The translations under genes and the position numbers were made by a program. Below, in pieces: positions 51,464 to 60,239 of a stretch of DNA of 64,000 nucleotides (position 1 is the stretch's first letter; every line of letters starts with the position of its first letter). This stretch comes from JANSWY01 sp965243755 (GTDB lineage: Bacteria > Bacteroidota > Bacteroidia > Cytophagales > Cyclobacteriaceae), in the NCBI GenBank assembly GCA_965243755.1, contig CBDEVW010000006.1, forward strand, positions 992,001 through 1,056,000. The letters are read 5' to 3'. The notes under the pieces are model-generated. The model worked only from the letters and a program-made list of their open reading frames with translations, had not been told where the DNA came from and did no database searches.

Positions 51464-52243
51464 ATGCCCAACACCATAAACAAAAACAAATATTTTGAAG
51501 TGCTGAGTGCATTGCAGACCGAGCTGGTCTATTTGCAGGAATGGATCAAGACCAGGGGATTAAAAGTTGTGGTGGTTTTTGAAGGAAGGGATGCGTCAGG
51601 AAAGGGTGGCGTCATCAAGAGGATCACAGCACCACTGAATCCCAGAGTATGTAAGGTAGTAGCACTGGGAGTACCAACAGAGAGGGAAAAGACCCAATGG
51701 TATTTCCAGCGATATGTAGCTCATTTACCAGCAGCTGGCGAAATGGTACTTTTTGACAGGAGCTGGTACAACAGGGCAGGAGTGGAAAGGGTGATGGGGT
51801 TTTGTACTGATCAGGAATACGAAGAGTTTCTTTATTCCTGTCCGAAATTTGAGCAGATGCTGCTCAGGTCAGGAATAATATTGATTAAATATTGGTTTTC
51901 TGTCAGTGATGAGGTGCAGGAAAAAAGGTTCAAAGAAAGGATCAATAATCCGGTTAAACGCTGGAAGTTCAGTGCCATGGATCAGAAGTCCAGAGAAAAA
52001 TGGGTGGAGTACTCTCAGGCCAAAGATGAAATGTTCAGGTTCACGGATACAGAAGATTCCCCCTGGTTTGTGGTGAATGGAGATCATAAAAAAAGTGCAC
52101 GTTTGAACTGTATAGCACACTTACTCTCACAGATTCCCTACAAACCATTTGAAATTGAACCTGTTGAATTATCCGAAATCCCACCCGATACCCAAAAAAG
52201 AATGCCATTTCATCAACAAAGACTGGTTCCTGAGATTTATTAG
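51464..52243 (+). CDS. ppk2: polyphosphate kinase 2 (PPK2)
   Basis: This 259-residue protein has the PPK2 set: Walker A GRDASGKGG (41-49), Walker B and substrate motif FDRSWYNRAGVERVMGF (Asp98), and the lid module with KRWKFSAMDQKSREKWVEYS. These enzymes transfer phosphate between polyphosphate and nucleotides in the cytoplasm. The length and single domain fit class I (nucleoside diphosphate phosphorylation), which cannot be separated with certainty by eye. It is a single gene with no operon partner, followed by two hairpin repeats. Confidence 0.95.
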   Translation: MPNTINKNKYFEVLSALQTELVYLQEWIKTRGLKVVVVFEGRDASGKGGVIKRITAPLNPRVCKVVALGVPTEREKTQWYFQRYVAHLPAAGEMVLFDRSWYNRAGVERVMGFCTDQEYEEFLYSCPKFEQMLLRSGIILIKYWFSVSDEVQEKRFKERINNPVKRWKFSAMDQKSREKWVEYSQAKDEMFRFTDTEDSPWFVVNGDHKKSARLNCIAHLLSQIPYKPFEIEPVELSEIPPDTQKRMPFHQQRLVPEIY

Positions 52244-52310
52244 ATATGTTTGGGAAGATTTGAACCGAATTCCGCGGGTCAACAATCTCCCGAACTATGA
52301 CGCACCATCT

Positions 52311-52376
52311 CCACGGTCCGTGGCGCACAGACCGAAACCTTATGCACCCCCACGGTCTGTGGCGCACAGACCGAAA
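52311..52376. repeat. two 27-bp direct repeats forming CGGTCTGTG hairpins
   Basis: CCACGGTCCGTGGCGCACAG... (52311-52337) and CCACGGTCTGTGGCGCACAG... (52350-52376) differ by one base. The second folds into a perfect 9-bp stem (CGGTCTGTG/CACAGACCG) with a GCG loop. They lie between the convergent PPK2 and membrane protein genes and could stop transcription from both sides. Confidence 0.7.
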
Positions 52377-52384
52377 TAAGCATA

Positions 52385-52885
52385 CTATTTAAGCTCCTGC
52401 AACAACATTTGGTGGTAGGCTTCAATTCTGGCATTGGCATTACTGTCAATCACGAGAATCACAACCATCATAGCAATGGTGGTAATACAGATTGCACGCC
52501 AGGAGGGTTTATCCACAAAAACAATCAACAGCGAAGCAAGCATGATGATCACCGGGACAATCTTGAAAACGATGTTTCGGTATTCTCCCATGGATTTTTC
52601 CGTCCGTGTGATTTCTGATTTTACAAAGGTAATTGCATCATTGTTATAATCAGTGACGAAGCTTGTTACCCTTGATTTGTTGGTGAAGAATATGCCCAGT
52701 CCAACGGCCAGCAGTAAAATGCCTGCAACTAATGTTGGGTAGATGTAGGCCCTGGCGACTTCAGTTTTACCCAGTTGCCAAAAACCAACGGTTGCCAGGA
52801 CAAACATGATCCCAAAAAGAATGAAAAACCTTGAAGAAAAAACTTCGGCTTTTGCCCAATCTGTGGCCGCTTTTAATATTTCCAT
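52385..52885 (-). CDS. hypothetical membrane protein (four TM), intact paralogue of the 22.5-kb remnant
   Basis: This 166-residue protein has two N-terminal TM helices (FILFGIMFVLATVGFWQLG, YIYPTLVAGILLLAVGLGIFF), a cytoplasmic loop (TEKSMGEYRNIVFKI) and two more helices (VPVIIMLASLLIVFV, AICITTIAMMVVILVID). A short charged tail follows. No named family is recognised. Its third-helix region matches the gene remnant at 22501-22632, so the genome has at least two copies of this family. It is convergent with PPK2. Confidence 0.8.
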   Translation of the reverse strand: MEILKAATDWAKAEVFSSRFFILFGIMFVLATVGFWQLGKTEVARAYIYPTLVAGILLLAVGLGIFFTNKSRVTSFVTDYNNDAITFVKSEITRTEKSMGEYRNIVFKIVPVIIMLASLLIVFVDKPSWRAICITTIAMMVVILVIDSNANARIEAYHQMLLQELK

Positions 52886-53060
52886 GGATTCTTGATTTAG
52901 GTAGTAATATATTCATATTATATCAGATGAACTAAATCCAAGTACGCAACTAAATCGCAATAAGGCCCCAGATAATGCATCTGTGGTACACTTGAAAAAG
53001 TTATATAATTCGGGTATTTTGAAGCCGAATTATACAGTTGGAACGAAGAGCAGTATAGCG

Positions 53061-53534
53061 ATGAGAACACCCATGATTACCCCGGAAGGATTGGAAAAAC
53101 TAAAGGAGGAACTTCAATACCTATGGCGTGTGGAACGTCCGGAAACAACAAAGAAAGTATCCTGGGCAGCAAGTTTGGGGGATAGATCCGAGAATGCGGA
53201 CTACCATTACAACAAGAAGAGGCTAAGAGAAATAGACCGGCGGTTGCTATATCTGCGCAAATGCATCGACAACTTTAAAGTGATTCATTATGACCCTTAC
53301 CAGGAGGGAAAAGTCATGTTTGGTGCCTGGGTGGAGATTGAAAATGAAGCCGGCATGAAGAAGCGTCTACGCATTGTGGGTTACGAAGAAATCATTGGCG
53401 CCAAAGACTATATCTCCATTGACTCACCAATGGCACAGGCCCTGCTAAAGAAAGAAGTAGGCGATGAAGTCATTGTAAAAACCCCTGCTTCTGAATTTAA
53501 ATGGCGCATCAATAAGATTGAGTATCAGAAGTAG
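53061..53534 (+). CDS. GreA/GreB-family transcription elongation factor
   Basis: From the ATG at 53061 (MRTPMITPEGLEKLKEEL) the protein has 157 residues, the normal GreB length. The N-terminal coiled coil carries the acidic tip region AASLGDRSENADYHYNKKRL (the D..SENA(D/E)Y pair), and the C-terminal domain has GAWVEIENEAG and IDSPMAQALLKKEVGDEVIV. It stimulates RNA cleavage in backtracked RNA polymerase. An upstream start (52983) adds 26 residues without family similarity. The WRVERPETTKKV segment is typical of GreB rather than GreA. Confidence 0.92.
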   Translation: MRTPMITPEGLEKLKEELQYLWRVERPETTKKVSWAASLGDRSENADYHYNKKRLREIDRRLLYLRKCIDNFKVIHYDPYQEGKVMFGAWVEIENEAGMKKRLRIVGYEEIIGAKDYISIDSPMAQALLKKEVGDEVIVKTPASEFKWRINKIEYQK

Positions 53535-53889
53535 TTTAGGCCATCATCCCCCTTAATCCCGCTTCGAAGGGGAAATCACGGTTTGTGATTACTTCTGTTA
53601 AGTTGATGGTAATGGTTTGTTATTTTCTAGGAATGGGAAATAATTGCGTTGTTTTCATCCCCCTTAATCCCCCTTCGAAGGGGGAAATTACGGGTTGTGA
53701 TTACTTCTGGGGGAAATAAAGGCTGTTGCAAGCTGCCGCTATGGATTGGCAAAAGTGTCACTTTGCTAAATTATTTAATTCAGGTCCGGTTTCTAATAAG
53801 GAAAAATTAATTAAGTTTCGCCCGTTGAAGAGGGATGCTTCCTTCGTTCTATTGTATTAACCTATTAACTGTCTTAGACACTTTCCGAA
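53535..53889. other. gap between GreB and DUF559 genes
   Basis: It holds the palindromic dimer (53545-53693) and about 195 bp of AT-rich sequence with no gene. The latter presumably contains the DUF559 promoter. Confidence 0.5.
53545..53693 (+). repeat. palindromic repeat dimer left of the DUF559 gene
   Basis: Two copies of CATCCCCCTTAATCCC, then CTTCGAAGGGGGAAAT (53545-53582 and 53656-53693), lie 111 bp apart. They enclose a spacer ending GAATGGGAAATAATTGCGTTG. The core CCCCCTTCGAAGGGGG is a perfect 16-bp palindrome in the second copy. The block is repeated at 54282-54432. Confidence 0.8.
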
Positions 53890-54270
53890 ATGTCAAAAAA
53901 TCATCATTACAATAAACATCTGAAAAAATTCGCAAGGCAACATCGCAATAACAGCACCAAGGCCGAAATCAAAATTTGGGTAGAGCTTCTTAGTAAAAAG
54001 CAAATGCTGGGCTATTCATTCTTAAGACAAAGGCCAGTTTCAAATTACATTGCAGACTTCTTCTGTAAGGATTTAGGTTTAATCATTGAGGTAGATGGTA
54101 TTTCACATAGTTGGGAAATCACTGTTCTCAAAGACATTCAAAAAACCAGAGATTTGGAGGAGTTAGGATATCATATATTGAGGTTTGAGGACGATGAGGT
54201 TTTTAATCATATTAATATGGTGCAGGAAAGAATTGAGCGCTGGATTAATGAGAATGCTGTGAAAAGATAA
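53890..54270 (+). CDS. DUF559 family (Vsr-like PD-(D/E)XK) nuclease
   Basis: This 126-residue protein is the typical length of the family. It shows KFARQHRNNSTKAEIKIWVE, LGYSFLRQRPVSNYIADFFC, KDLGLIIEVDGISHSWE and LGYHILRFEDDEVFNHI. The Asp of IADFFC and Glu of IEVDG fit the PD-(D/E)XK nuclease core related to very-short-patch repair endonucleases. The substrate is unknown. The gene lies between two direct copies of a palindromic dimer, the right one starting 12 bp after its stop. This suggests that gene and repeats move or amplify together. Confidence 0.9.
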   Translation: MSKNHHYNKHLKKFARQHRNNSTKAEIKIWVELLSKKQMLGYSFLRQRPVSNYIADFFCKDLGLIIEVDGISHSWEITVLKDIQKTRDLEELGYHILRFEDDEVFNHINMVQERIERWINENAVKR

Positions 54271-54281
54271 TTTGTACTTTT

Positions 54282-54432
54282 CATCCCCCTTGGTCCCCCT
54301 TCGAAGGGGGAAATCATGGTTTCCTGTTTGCTTTCCATTAGATGACGGAAATGGTTTGTTGTAGTCCATGAATGGGAAATAATTACGTTGTTTTCATCCC
54401 CCTTAATCCCCCTTCGAAGGGGGAAATCACGA
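54282..54432 (+). repeat. palindromic repeat dimer right of the DUF559 gene
   Basis: Copies at 54282-54319 and 54395-54432, 113 bp apart, match the left block in order, orientation and spacer (AAATGGTTTGTTGTAG, GAATGGGAAATAATTACGTTG). CCCCCTTCGAAGGGGG is perfect in both copies. Confidence 0.8.
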
Positions 54433-54444
54433 GGGATAGGGTCA

Positions 54445-55158
54445 TCACTGCAACAGGAATTTCACATGCACTTTACTTTGAAGTTGAAGTTTCTGAAAGT
54501 CAATATTCGGTGGTGCAGCACGGCTGCCATAAATTGATGAAGCACCTCTGATTCGCACACCTGCGACCTGCCCCCTTAAAACATTACTGTTGCCTTCCTC
54601 ACCTGTTTCCTGGATATACATCGCTTTTCCGATTTGCTGGCCAATTGCTTTGGCCATGGCGTCAGCTTTTGCATGAGCATTTTTTATGGCTTGCAGCTTT
54701 ACAGCCAGATTTAATGAATCAATCGCCGAATGGTCGACCCTATGGATGGATAGATTGGATATCTCCAGTTCTTTGAGGGCAAGCATGACATTGCCGGCAG
54801 TTTTTGCGTCATAGAGAAGTATTTCATATTCCCTGGTGGCGAATACTTCTGTCTTCTGTAGAAAGTAGAATTGAAAACTACTGGCCAAATCCTTTATTGA
54901 AAGTTGCTCTTCCACATCAATGCCCAATTCCTGCAGCTTTTTTATCATACGCATTTCTAACTGCCGAAGAGAAGCTTTCCCTCTGTTGTCTTTCTCATTG
55001 ATGATTACCTGTAAGTAAATTTCATCCGGTATTATTTCCTCCTCAGCGGTTCCAGTAACCTCTATGTAGTTCTGATCGATAAAATTTTTGCCTGGGAGCT
55101 GTCCATAACTGATAGTGTGAAAAATAAGACTGGTCACGATTAATAAATGCTTTCTCAT
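54445..55158 (-). CDS. exported SIMPL-domain (DUF541) protein
   Basis: From the ATG at 55158 (MRKHLLIVTSLIFHTISYGQ) the protein has a good signal peptide. It shows the SIMPL features IEVTGTAEEEIIPDEIYLQV, LGIDVEEQLSIKDLASSFQF, KLQAIKNAHAKADAMAKAIG and VHVKFLL. SIMPL proteins are periplasmic or outer-membrane-associated and poorly understood. An upstream ATG (55197) would add 13 basic residues. The stop lies 12 bp from the palindromic repeat block, with which it is not otherwise linked. Confidence 0.88.
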   Translation of the reverse strand: MRKHLLIVTSLIFHTISYGQLPGKNFIDQNYIEVTGTAEEEIIPDEIYLQVIINEKDNRGKASLRQLEMRMIKKLQELGIDVEEQLSIKDLASSFQFYFLQKTEVFATREYEILLYDAKTAGNVMLALKELEISNLSIHRVDHSAIDSLNLAVKLQAIKNAHAKADAMAKAIGQQIGKAMYIQETGEEGNSNVLRGQVAGVRIRGASSIYGSRAAPPNIDFQKLQLQSKVHVKFLLQ

Positions 55159-55391
55159 ACTTATGCTTTTTCTATTTCTAAATACACGCACCACCATTAG
55201 TCAGTAGTAACCATTACTTCAGTTAAAGCATCGGTGTGTGAAACAACCTACTAATGCAGTACATCGACTAACAGACAATTGCTATTTACAGCTCCCCTAA
55301 AACACTCCAGATAAGTTGGATGTGTTTCTGGTGCCAAATCATCAAATCTTTCACAGAATTAATTATTTTCGAATTTTAAAACAGACCCCAA

Positions 55392-57230
55392 ATGAATCGC
55401 CGGCACTATTCAAACCTTTTGTTTTTACTGAAATACCAGCCTATTGCTGTCCTGCTGCTATTAGTTATCATCTCAACTGATAAAATATCGGCTCAGGACC
55501 ATGAGCTGGATAGCATAAAACAATTGGTAGATACCCATACTATTCAGGATAGTGTTCGGGTTGATCTGCTTGTGGAACTGACCAGGTATTACACTACCAG
55601 GGACTTCAATGAAAGTGTACCCCTGATTGAGGAAGCTATTAAAATCTCCAGGGACATCAATTATCAAAAGGGTTTGGGGCGTGCGCTTAATGCCTACAGT
55701 ACCTATTACAATTTGAATGGCCAGTTGGATAGTGCCATCAGCAAAGCGTTACAGGCCAAAAAAGTGCTGGAACAAATTGGGGACACACAAAACTTACTGG
55801 TCACCAATTCTAATCTTGGCAGGGCCTATTTCACACTGAAGCAACACCGTAAAGCCCTTGAATTTCATTTAGACAACATCGATCTGGTAAAAAACGATGC
55901 GCCCTCATCTTCTAAAGCCGGATTGTATTTTTATGCTGGCAAGACCTATCAGCAGATAGAAGACCTGGAGAATGCTGAGGTTTACCTACTGGAGGCACTA
56001 CGCATTTCTAAAGCGGCTTCCTTCAATACAGGAATAGCGATTGCTGAAGGGGCTTTGGGGGTACTATACAATCAGAAGGGACAGTACCAAAAAGCACTAC
56101 AATACCTGGAGAAAACCCTTGCATTTGCTCAGAAGTATAATCAGGAATCGAATGTGGCGGGGGCTTATGTGAGTATGGTCAAGTCATATACTGGTCTTGG
56201 TGATTACCGACAGGCTTTAGCATACAATAGTAAGGCATTGGCGATCTATGAGAAGCTCGCAAACTACAACATGCTTAGAGATGTTTACAACAATCAGTTT
56301 ACATTATTCGAGAAACTGGGGGATTTTAAAAGTTCGAACGAATACCTGAAGAAATACTATGCTACAGTAGACACCCTCTTCTCCAGGGACCGGGTGCAAA
56401 TCATGGAAGACCTGAGGACCAAATATGAAACCGAGAAGAAAGAAGCGGAAATTGCCTCCTTGTCGCAACAGGCCATGATCCAGAACCTGGAGATTCAGCA
56501 AAAGAACCAATGGATCATTATCGGATTGATTGGCTTTGTATTGATCGGGGCATTGGCATTTTTGTTCACAAGGTCCTCAGCAATTCAGCGCCAGAGGGCC
56601 AAAACAGAATTGGAACAGCGTTTCCTTCGGTCCCAATTGAATCCTCATTTTATTTCCAATGCACTGCTGGCAGTACAGCAGTTTATGTTGAAGAATGACG
56701 GGAACCAGGCCAGTATTTACCTCGCCAAGTTTTCCAAGCTGATGCGACAGATTCTGGAGAACTCCAGACAGGAATTTATTACGGTAGAAGAAGAGGTGCA
56801 GATGTTGAAAGATTTTATGGATATTCATCAACTGAAAATGGGGGATGCTTTCCAATATGAAATCTCAGTCGATGAAGAGATTGACCCGGAAATGGATGCT
56901 ATCCCACCAATGTTCATTCAGCCCTTTGTAGAAAACGCCATTGAACACGGTATTGACCCTGAGCAAAAGAACGGGTTGATTCAAATCAATTTCAGGAAAA
57001 CGGGTGAGTTTATCAGCATAGATATTCTGGACAATGGGAAGGGTATTGATACTGCCACTTCCAAAAGCAATCATCGGTCACTGTCCACCCGGATCATTGA
57101 AGAAAGAATTGCGCTGTTCAACAAAACCCTGAAAAATAAAATTGACCTGGCACTCGGAATGAATACCAATGAACAAGGAGAATCAGGGGGTACCAGGGTT
57201 CAGTTGAAGGTTCCGTTCAGTTATGGGTGA
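55392..57230 (+). CDS. TPR-domain LytS-type sensor histidine kinase, copy 1
   Basis: This 612-residue protein has an N-terminal signal or anchor helix (VLLLLVIISTDKISAQ). A periplasmic region of TPR repeats (about 50-340; YQKALQYLEKTLAFAQKYNQ) and a coiled coil (TEKKEAEIASLSQQAM) follow. Then come one TM helix (WIIIGLIGFVLIGALAFLF) and a His_kinase domain, QLNPHFISNALLAVQQF, with phosphorylated His419. The HATPase motifs are PFVENAIEHG and ILDNGKG. It probably senses an envelope ligand or peptide through the TPRs. It is followed 63 bp later by a close paralogue, and then by a LytTR regulator. Confidence 0.93.
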   Translation: MNRRHYSNLLFLLKYQPIAVLLLLVIISTDKISAQDHELDSIKQLVDTHTIQDSVRVDLLVELTRYYTTRDFNESVPLIEEAIKISRDINYQKGLGRALNAYSTYYNLNGQLDSAISKALQAKKVLEQIGDTQNLLVTNSNLGRAYFTLKQHRKALEFHLDNIDLVKNDAPSSSKAGLYFYAGKTYQQIEDLENAEVYLLEALRISKAASFNTGIAIAEGALGVLYNQKGQYQKALQYLEKTLAFAQKYNQESNVAGAYVSMVKSYTGLGDYRQALAYNSKALAIYEKLANYNMLRDVYNNQFTLFEKLGDFKSSNEYLKKYYATVDTLFSRDRVQIMEDLRTKYETEKKEAEIASLSQQAMIQNLEIQQKNQWIIIGLIGFVLIGALAFLFTRSSAIQRQRAKTELEQRFLRSQLNPHFISNALLAVQQFMLKNDGNQASIYLAKFSKLMRQILENSRQEFITVEEEVQMLKDFMDIHQLKMGDAFQYEISVDEEIDPEMDAIPPMFIQPFVENAIEHGIDPEQKNGLIQINFRKTGEFISIDILDNGKGIDTATSKSNHRSLSTRIIEERIALFNKTLKNKIDLALGMNTNEQGESGGTRVQLKVPFSYG

Positions 57231-57293
57231 TTGCTGAGATGTGATAAGAAATGGCTAAATTACGAGGCTACCTATTTAACACATTTTTGAAAC

Positions 57294-59303
57294 ATGGAGT
57301 CTCAATACCAGCTACTAAGACTTTGCCTGAGAGTATGGGTGATGTCATTCCTTTTTACACCCTCGCTATTTGCGCAAAGCAGTGAGCAGCTTGATAGTCT
57401 GGCGGAAGCCGCCAAAGCTTATTTATGCGTAGAAATTCCTAAAGCAGACAGTCTGCTCAACAATATCTATCAACAGGCGTCAACCGGCAACCACATGGCG
57501 GTGGCAGGGAAGACCAAGCGGCTTCTTGGCTATAATAAAATGTGTTCCGGGGACCTGGCCGGATCCAAACCTGTTTTTCATGAAGCCATTAAATTACTGT
57601 CCACTGCAGGAGATGAAGCGGAACTGGCAAAAGCCTACAAGGACCTGGCAAGCGCACAACTTCGGTTAAGTGAACTAGATTCGGCAAGGATTTATGGACA
57701 GAAGTTCATGGATAAAGCCATTTCACTCAATGACTCGGTGTTGATTGCTGCTGCATATCAGGCGATGTGTGGTTATCATACTATGCGATCTAATAATGAT
57801 TCAGTGGTTTACTATGCTATCGAAGGGTTGAAGTACCTTGAGCATAACCCACACCTCGGGATTCAGTCCTCACTGGTGATCTCCATTGGCAATGCCCACT
57901 ACCAAAACGAAGATTACCTACCTGCCCTGGAAAGTTTCCGTGAAGCACTGAGATTAATAGAATCTTCCGATAACCAGAGAAACCTCATTCTTATCCTTTA
58001 TAATCTGGCTACCTCGTATACCAAAACAGATCAGTACGATTCAGCCATTCATTATTATGGTCGATGCATTGAATTAAGTAAGCAGCAGGGACGCAAATAT
58101 CTGTTGACTTACAGCTATCAGGGATTGGGCAACCTCTACCTGGACATGCAAGACTATGAACAGGCCATCAAATACAACTTATTGTCCAAAGCTTTAAGTG
58201 AGGAGTTGAATGAAAAACGAAGTTTAGGGACGGTCATGGCCAATTTGGTGGCGTGTTATGTAAAAACCAGCAAATATCCGGAGGCCATCCAGACTGGAGA
58301 ATCGGCGCTGGCAATCTTTCAGGAGATAGGAGACAGGGACAAGGAAGCCGATGCTCATTTCCTGTTAAGTGAGGCTTATGAAGCAGTAGGAGATTGGAGA
58401 AAGTCGCTGGCAGCTTATAAATCATTTTATTCAATCGACAGCAGTCTGATCAGTGCAGATCGGTCGCAGATCATCGGCGAACTTCAAACCAAGTACGAAA
58501 CAGAACAAAAGGAAGCTAAAATTGCTGCCCTCTCGCAACAAGCTACCATACAGGCACTGGAACTCCAGCAAAAGAATCAATGGATCATTATCGGTCTGAT
58601 TGGATTTGTGCTGGTAGGTTCAATAGCGTTCTTTTATACCCGATCAAGGTCAATTCAAAAGGAAAGGGCAAAAACGGAACTGGAGCAACGATTTCTCAGG
58701 TCACAGCTCAATCCGCACTTCATTTCCAATGGTCTGATGGCAGTGCAGAACTTCATGCTGAAAAATGAAACCACACAGGCTTCAACATACCTTGCCAAAT
58801 TCTCCAAACTGATGAGGCAAATACTGGAAAACTCCCGACAGGAGTTCATCACCGTTGAGGAAGAGGTACAAATGCTCAAAGATTATATGGACATTCACCA
58901 GCTCAGGATGAACCACTCCTTTACCTACCAAATCAATATCGATGAAAACATTGATCCTGAGCAGGATACCATTCCGCCTATGTTTGTCCAGCCATTTATT
59001 GAAAATGCCATTGAACACGGGATCGCTGACAAAAAAGAAAACGGACTAATCACACTCAATTTTCAAAAGGCTGGTCAGTTTATAGGTATCGAGATCCTGG
59101 ATAACGGCAAGGGACTTGAGTCTGCACAAGCCAAAACTGCTGAACATAAGTCTTTATCTACCAGAATTATCCGGGAAAGAATGGAATTGTTTAACCAGTC
59201 ATTACAAAACAAAATCGAATTGGTTCTTGGTGAGGTCAGGAGTGACAATGGTGAAATACAGGGAACAAGGGTGAATCTGAAAGTACCATATAGTTATGCC
59301 TGA
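57294..59303 (+). CDS. TPR-domain LytS-type sensor histidine kinase, copy 2
   Basis: This 669-residue paralogue of the preceding kinase has a signal peptide (ending SLFAQ). Periplasmic TPRs include YDSAIHYYGRCIELSKQQGR, and the same coiled-coil/TM junction is present (KNQWIIIGLIGFVLVGSIAF). The kinase motif is QLNPHFISNGLMAVQNF, with PFIENAIEHG and ILDNGKG. The region from the coiled coil to the C-terminus is very similar to copy 1. The sensor TPRs are longer and strongly diverged, suggesting the same output but different inputs. It precedes the response regulator gene by 45 bp to the chosen start. Confidence 0.93.
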   Translation: MESQYQLLRLCLRVWVMSFLFTPSLFAQSSEQLDSLAEAAKAYLCVEIPKADSLLNNIYQQASTGNHMAVAGKTKRLLGYNKMCSGDLAGSKPVFHEAIKLLSTAGDEAELAKAYKDLASAQLRLSELDSARIYGQKFMDKAISLNDSVLIAAAYQAMCGYHTMRSNNDSVVYYAIEGLKYLEHNPHLGIQSSLVISIGNAHYQNEDYLPALESFREALRLIESSDNQRNLILILYNLATSYTKTDQYDSAIHYYGRCIELSKQQGRKYLLTYSYQGLGNLYLDMQDYEQAIKYNLLSKALSEELNEKRSLGTVMANLVACYVKTSKYPEAIQTGESALAIFQEIGDRDKEADAHFLLSEAYEAVGDWRKSLAAYKSFYSIDSSLISADRSQIIGELQTKYETEQKEAKIAALSQQATIQALELQQKNQWIIIGLIGFVLVGSIAFFYTRSRSIQKERAKTELEQRFLRSQLNPHFISNGLMAVQNFMLKNETTQASTYLAKFSKLMRQILENSRQEFITVEEEVQMLKDYMDIHQLRMNHSFTYQINIDENIDPEQDTIPPMFVQPFIENAIEHGIADKKENGLITLNFQKAGQFIGIEILDNGKGLESAQAKTAEHKSLSTRIIRERMELFNQSLQNKIELVLGEVRSDNGEIQGTRVNLKVPYSYA

Positions 59304-59348
59304 TCTATAGGAATTATCCACTAAATTGTGCTGGGAAAATTGGAACAG

Positions 59349-60095
59349 ATGAGAGTAGTATTAGTGGATGATGATTCGGTGGTAAGGGAGAATGTACGCA
59401 CCTTGCTATCGATCTATGCACAAGACTGTGAAGTGATTGCAGAAGCATCCGGTGTAAGGGAAGGAGTGGAGACCATCAAACGTGAACATCCGGACCTGGT
59501 GTTACTGGATGTGGAAATGAAAGATGGAACCGGGTTTGATCTTCTGAGCATTTACGGTGAATTGGACTTTAAGGTGATATTTGTCACCGGACACAACGAG
59601 TTTGCCATTAAAGCATTTAAGTTTAGCGCCATTGATTATGTCCTTAAGCCTATTGATCCAATAGACCTGCAGTCTGCCATCCAGAAAGCACGAACGGTAT
59701 TAAATACCTCAGAACAACAACTGAAAGTAACTAACCTGGTCGAAAACAAACAAAAAAGCTCTGATGATCAAAAAGTGATCCTAAAGGATGCTGAGACAGT
59801 ATTTTTGGTAGCTATTAAAGACATTATTCGGTGTGAATCTGAGGGGAATTATACCAAGTTTTTTCTCGAGGATGGCCGCAAGATCACCATTACCAAAACC
59901 CTTAAAGAGTACGACCAACTGTTTCAGGAACACCATTTTTTCAGGGCACACCAGTCCCATTTGATCAATCTGAGACATTTCGATCGGTATGAAAAACGGG
60001 AGGGAGGCATAGTATACATGAAGGATGGCTCCACCTTGCCGGTAGCGGTCAGAAAGAAGGAATTGTTGATGGAAGCGCTTGAAAACCTGCATTAA
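59349..60095 (+). CDS. LytTR-family response regulator
   Basis: From the ATG at 59349 (MRVVLVDDDSVVRENV) the protein has 248 residues. An upstream GTG at 59328 would add seven. The receiver domain has DDD, phospho-acceptor Asp54 in LVLLDVEMKDG, Thr in VIFVTGHNEF and Lys in DYVLKPID. The LytTR domain contains VFLVAIKDIIRCESEGNYTK and HFFRAHQSHLINLRHFDRYE. As the only regulator in the cluster, it probably receives phosphate from both upstream kinases. Confidence 0.94.
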   Translation: MRVVLVDDDSVVRENVRTLLSIYAQDCEVIAEASGVREGVETIKREHPDLVLLDVEMKDGTGFDLLSIYGELDFKVIFVTGHNEFAIKAFKFSAIDYVLKPIDPIDLQSAIQKARTVLNTSEQQLKVTNLVENKQKSSDDQKVILKDAETVFLVAIKDIIRCESEGNYTKFFLEDGRKITITKTLKEYDQLFQEHHFFRAHQSHLINLRHFDRYEKREGGIVYMKDGSTLPVAVRKKELLMEALENLH

Positions 60096-60239
60096 TGTGG
60101 GATTTTCCGAACTTTAAAAAGCTTCAAACGAATTTTCAAAAAACATAGACGAATTATAGACTGACGGAAACGGGGAACTCATAATAGGCACATTTGATAT
60201 CAAGTAACACATTTTATTTGATTCAAATCGAGAACTATT

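Noticed and set aside
53545..54432. Composite transposon
   Set aside because: There is no transposase, and the flanking blocks have no terminal inverted repeats or target duplication, so it is described as repeats around a gene.
57294..57350. Possible frameshifted fusion between the two TPR kinases
   Set aside because: Copy 2 has its own signal peptide and start, and a 63-bp gap separates it from copy 1.
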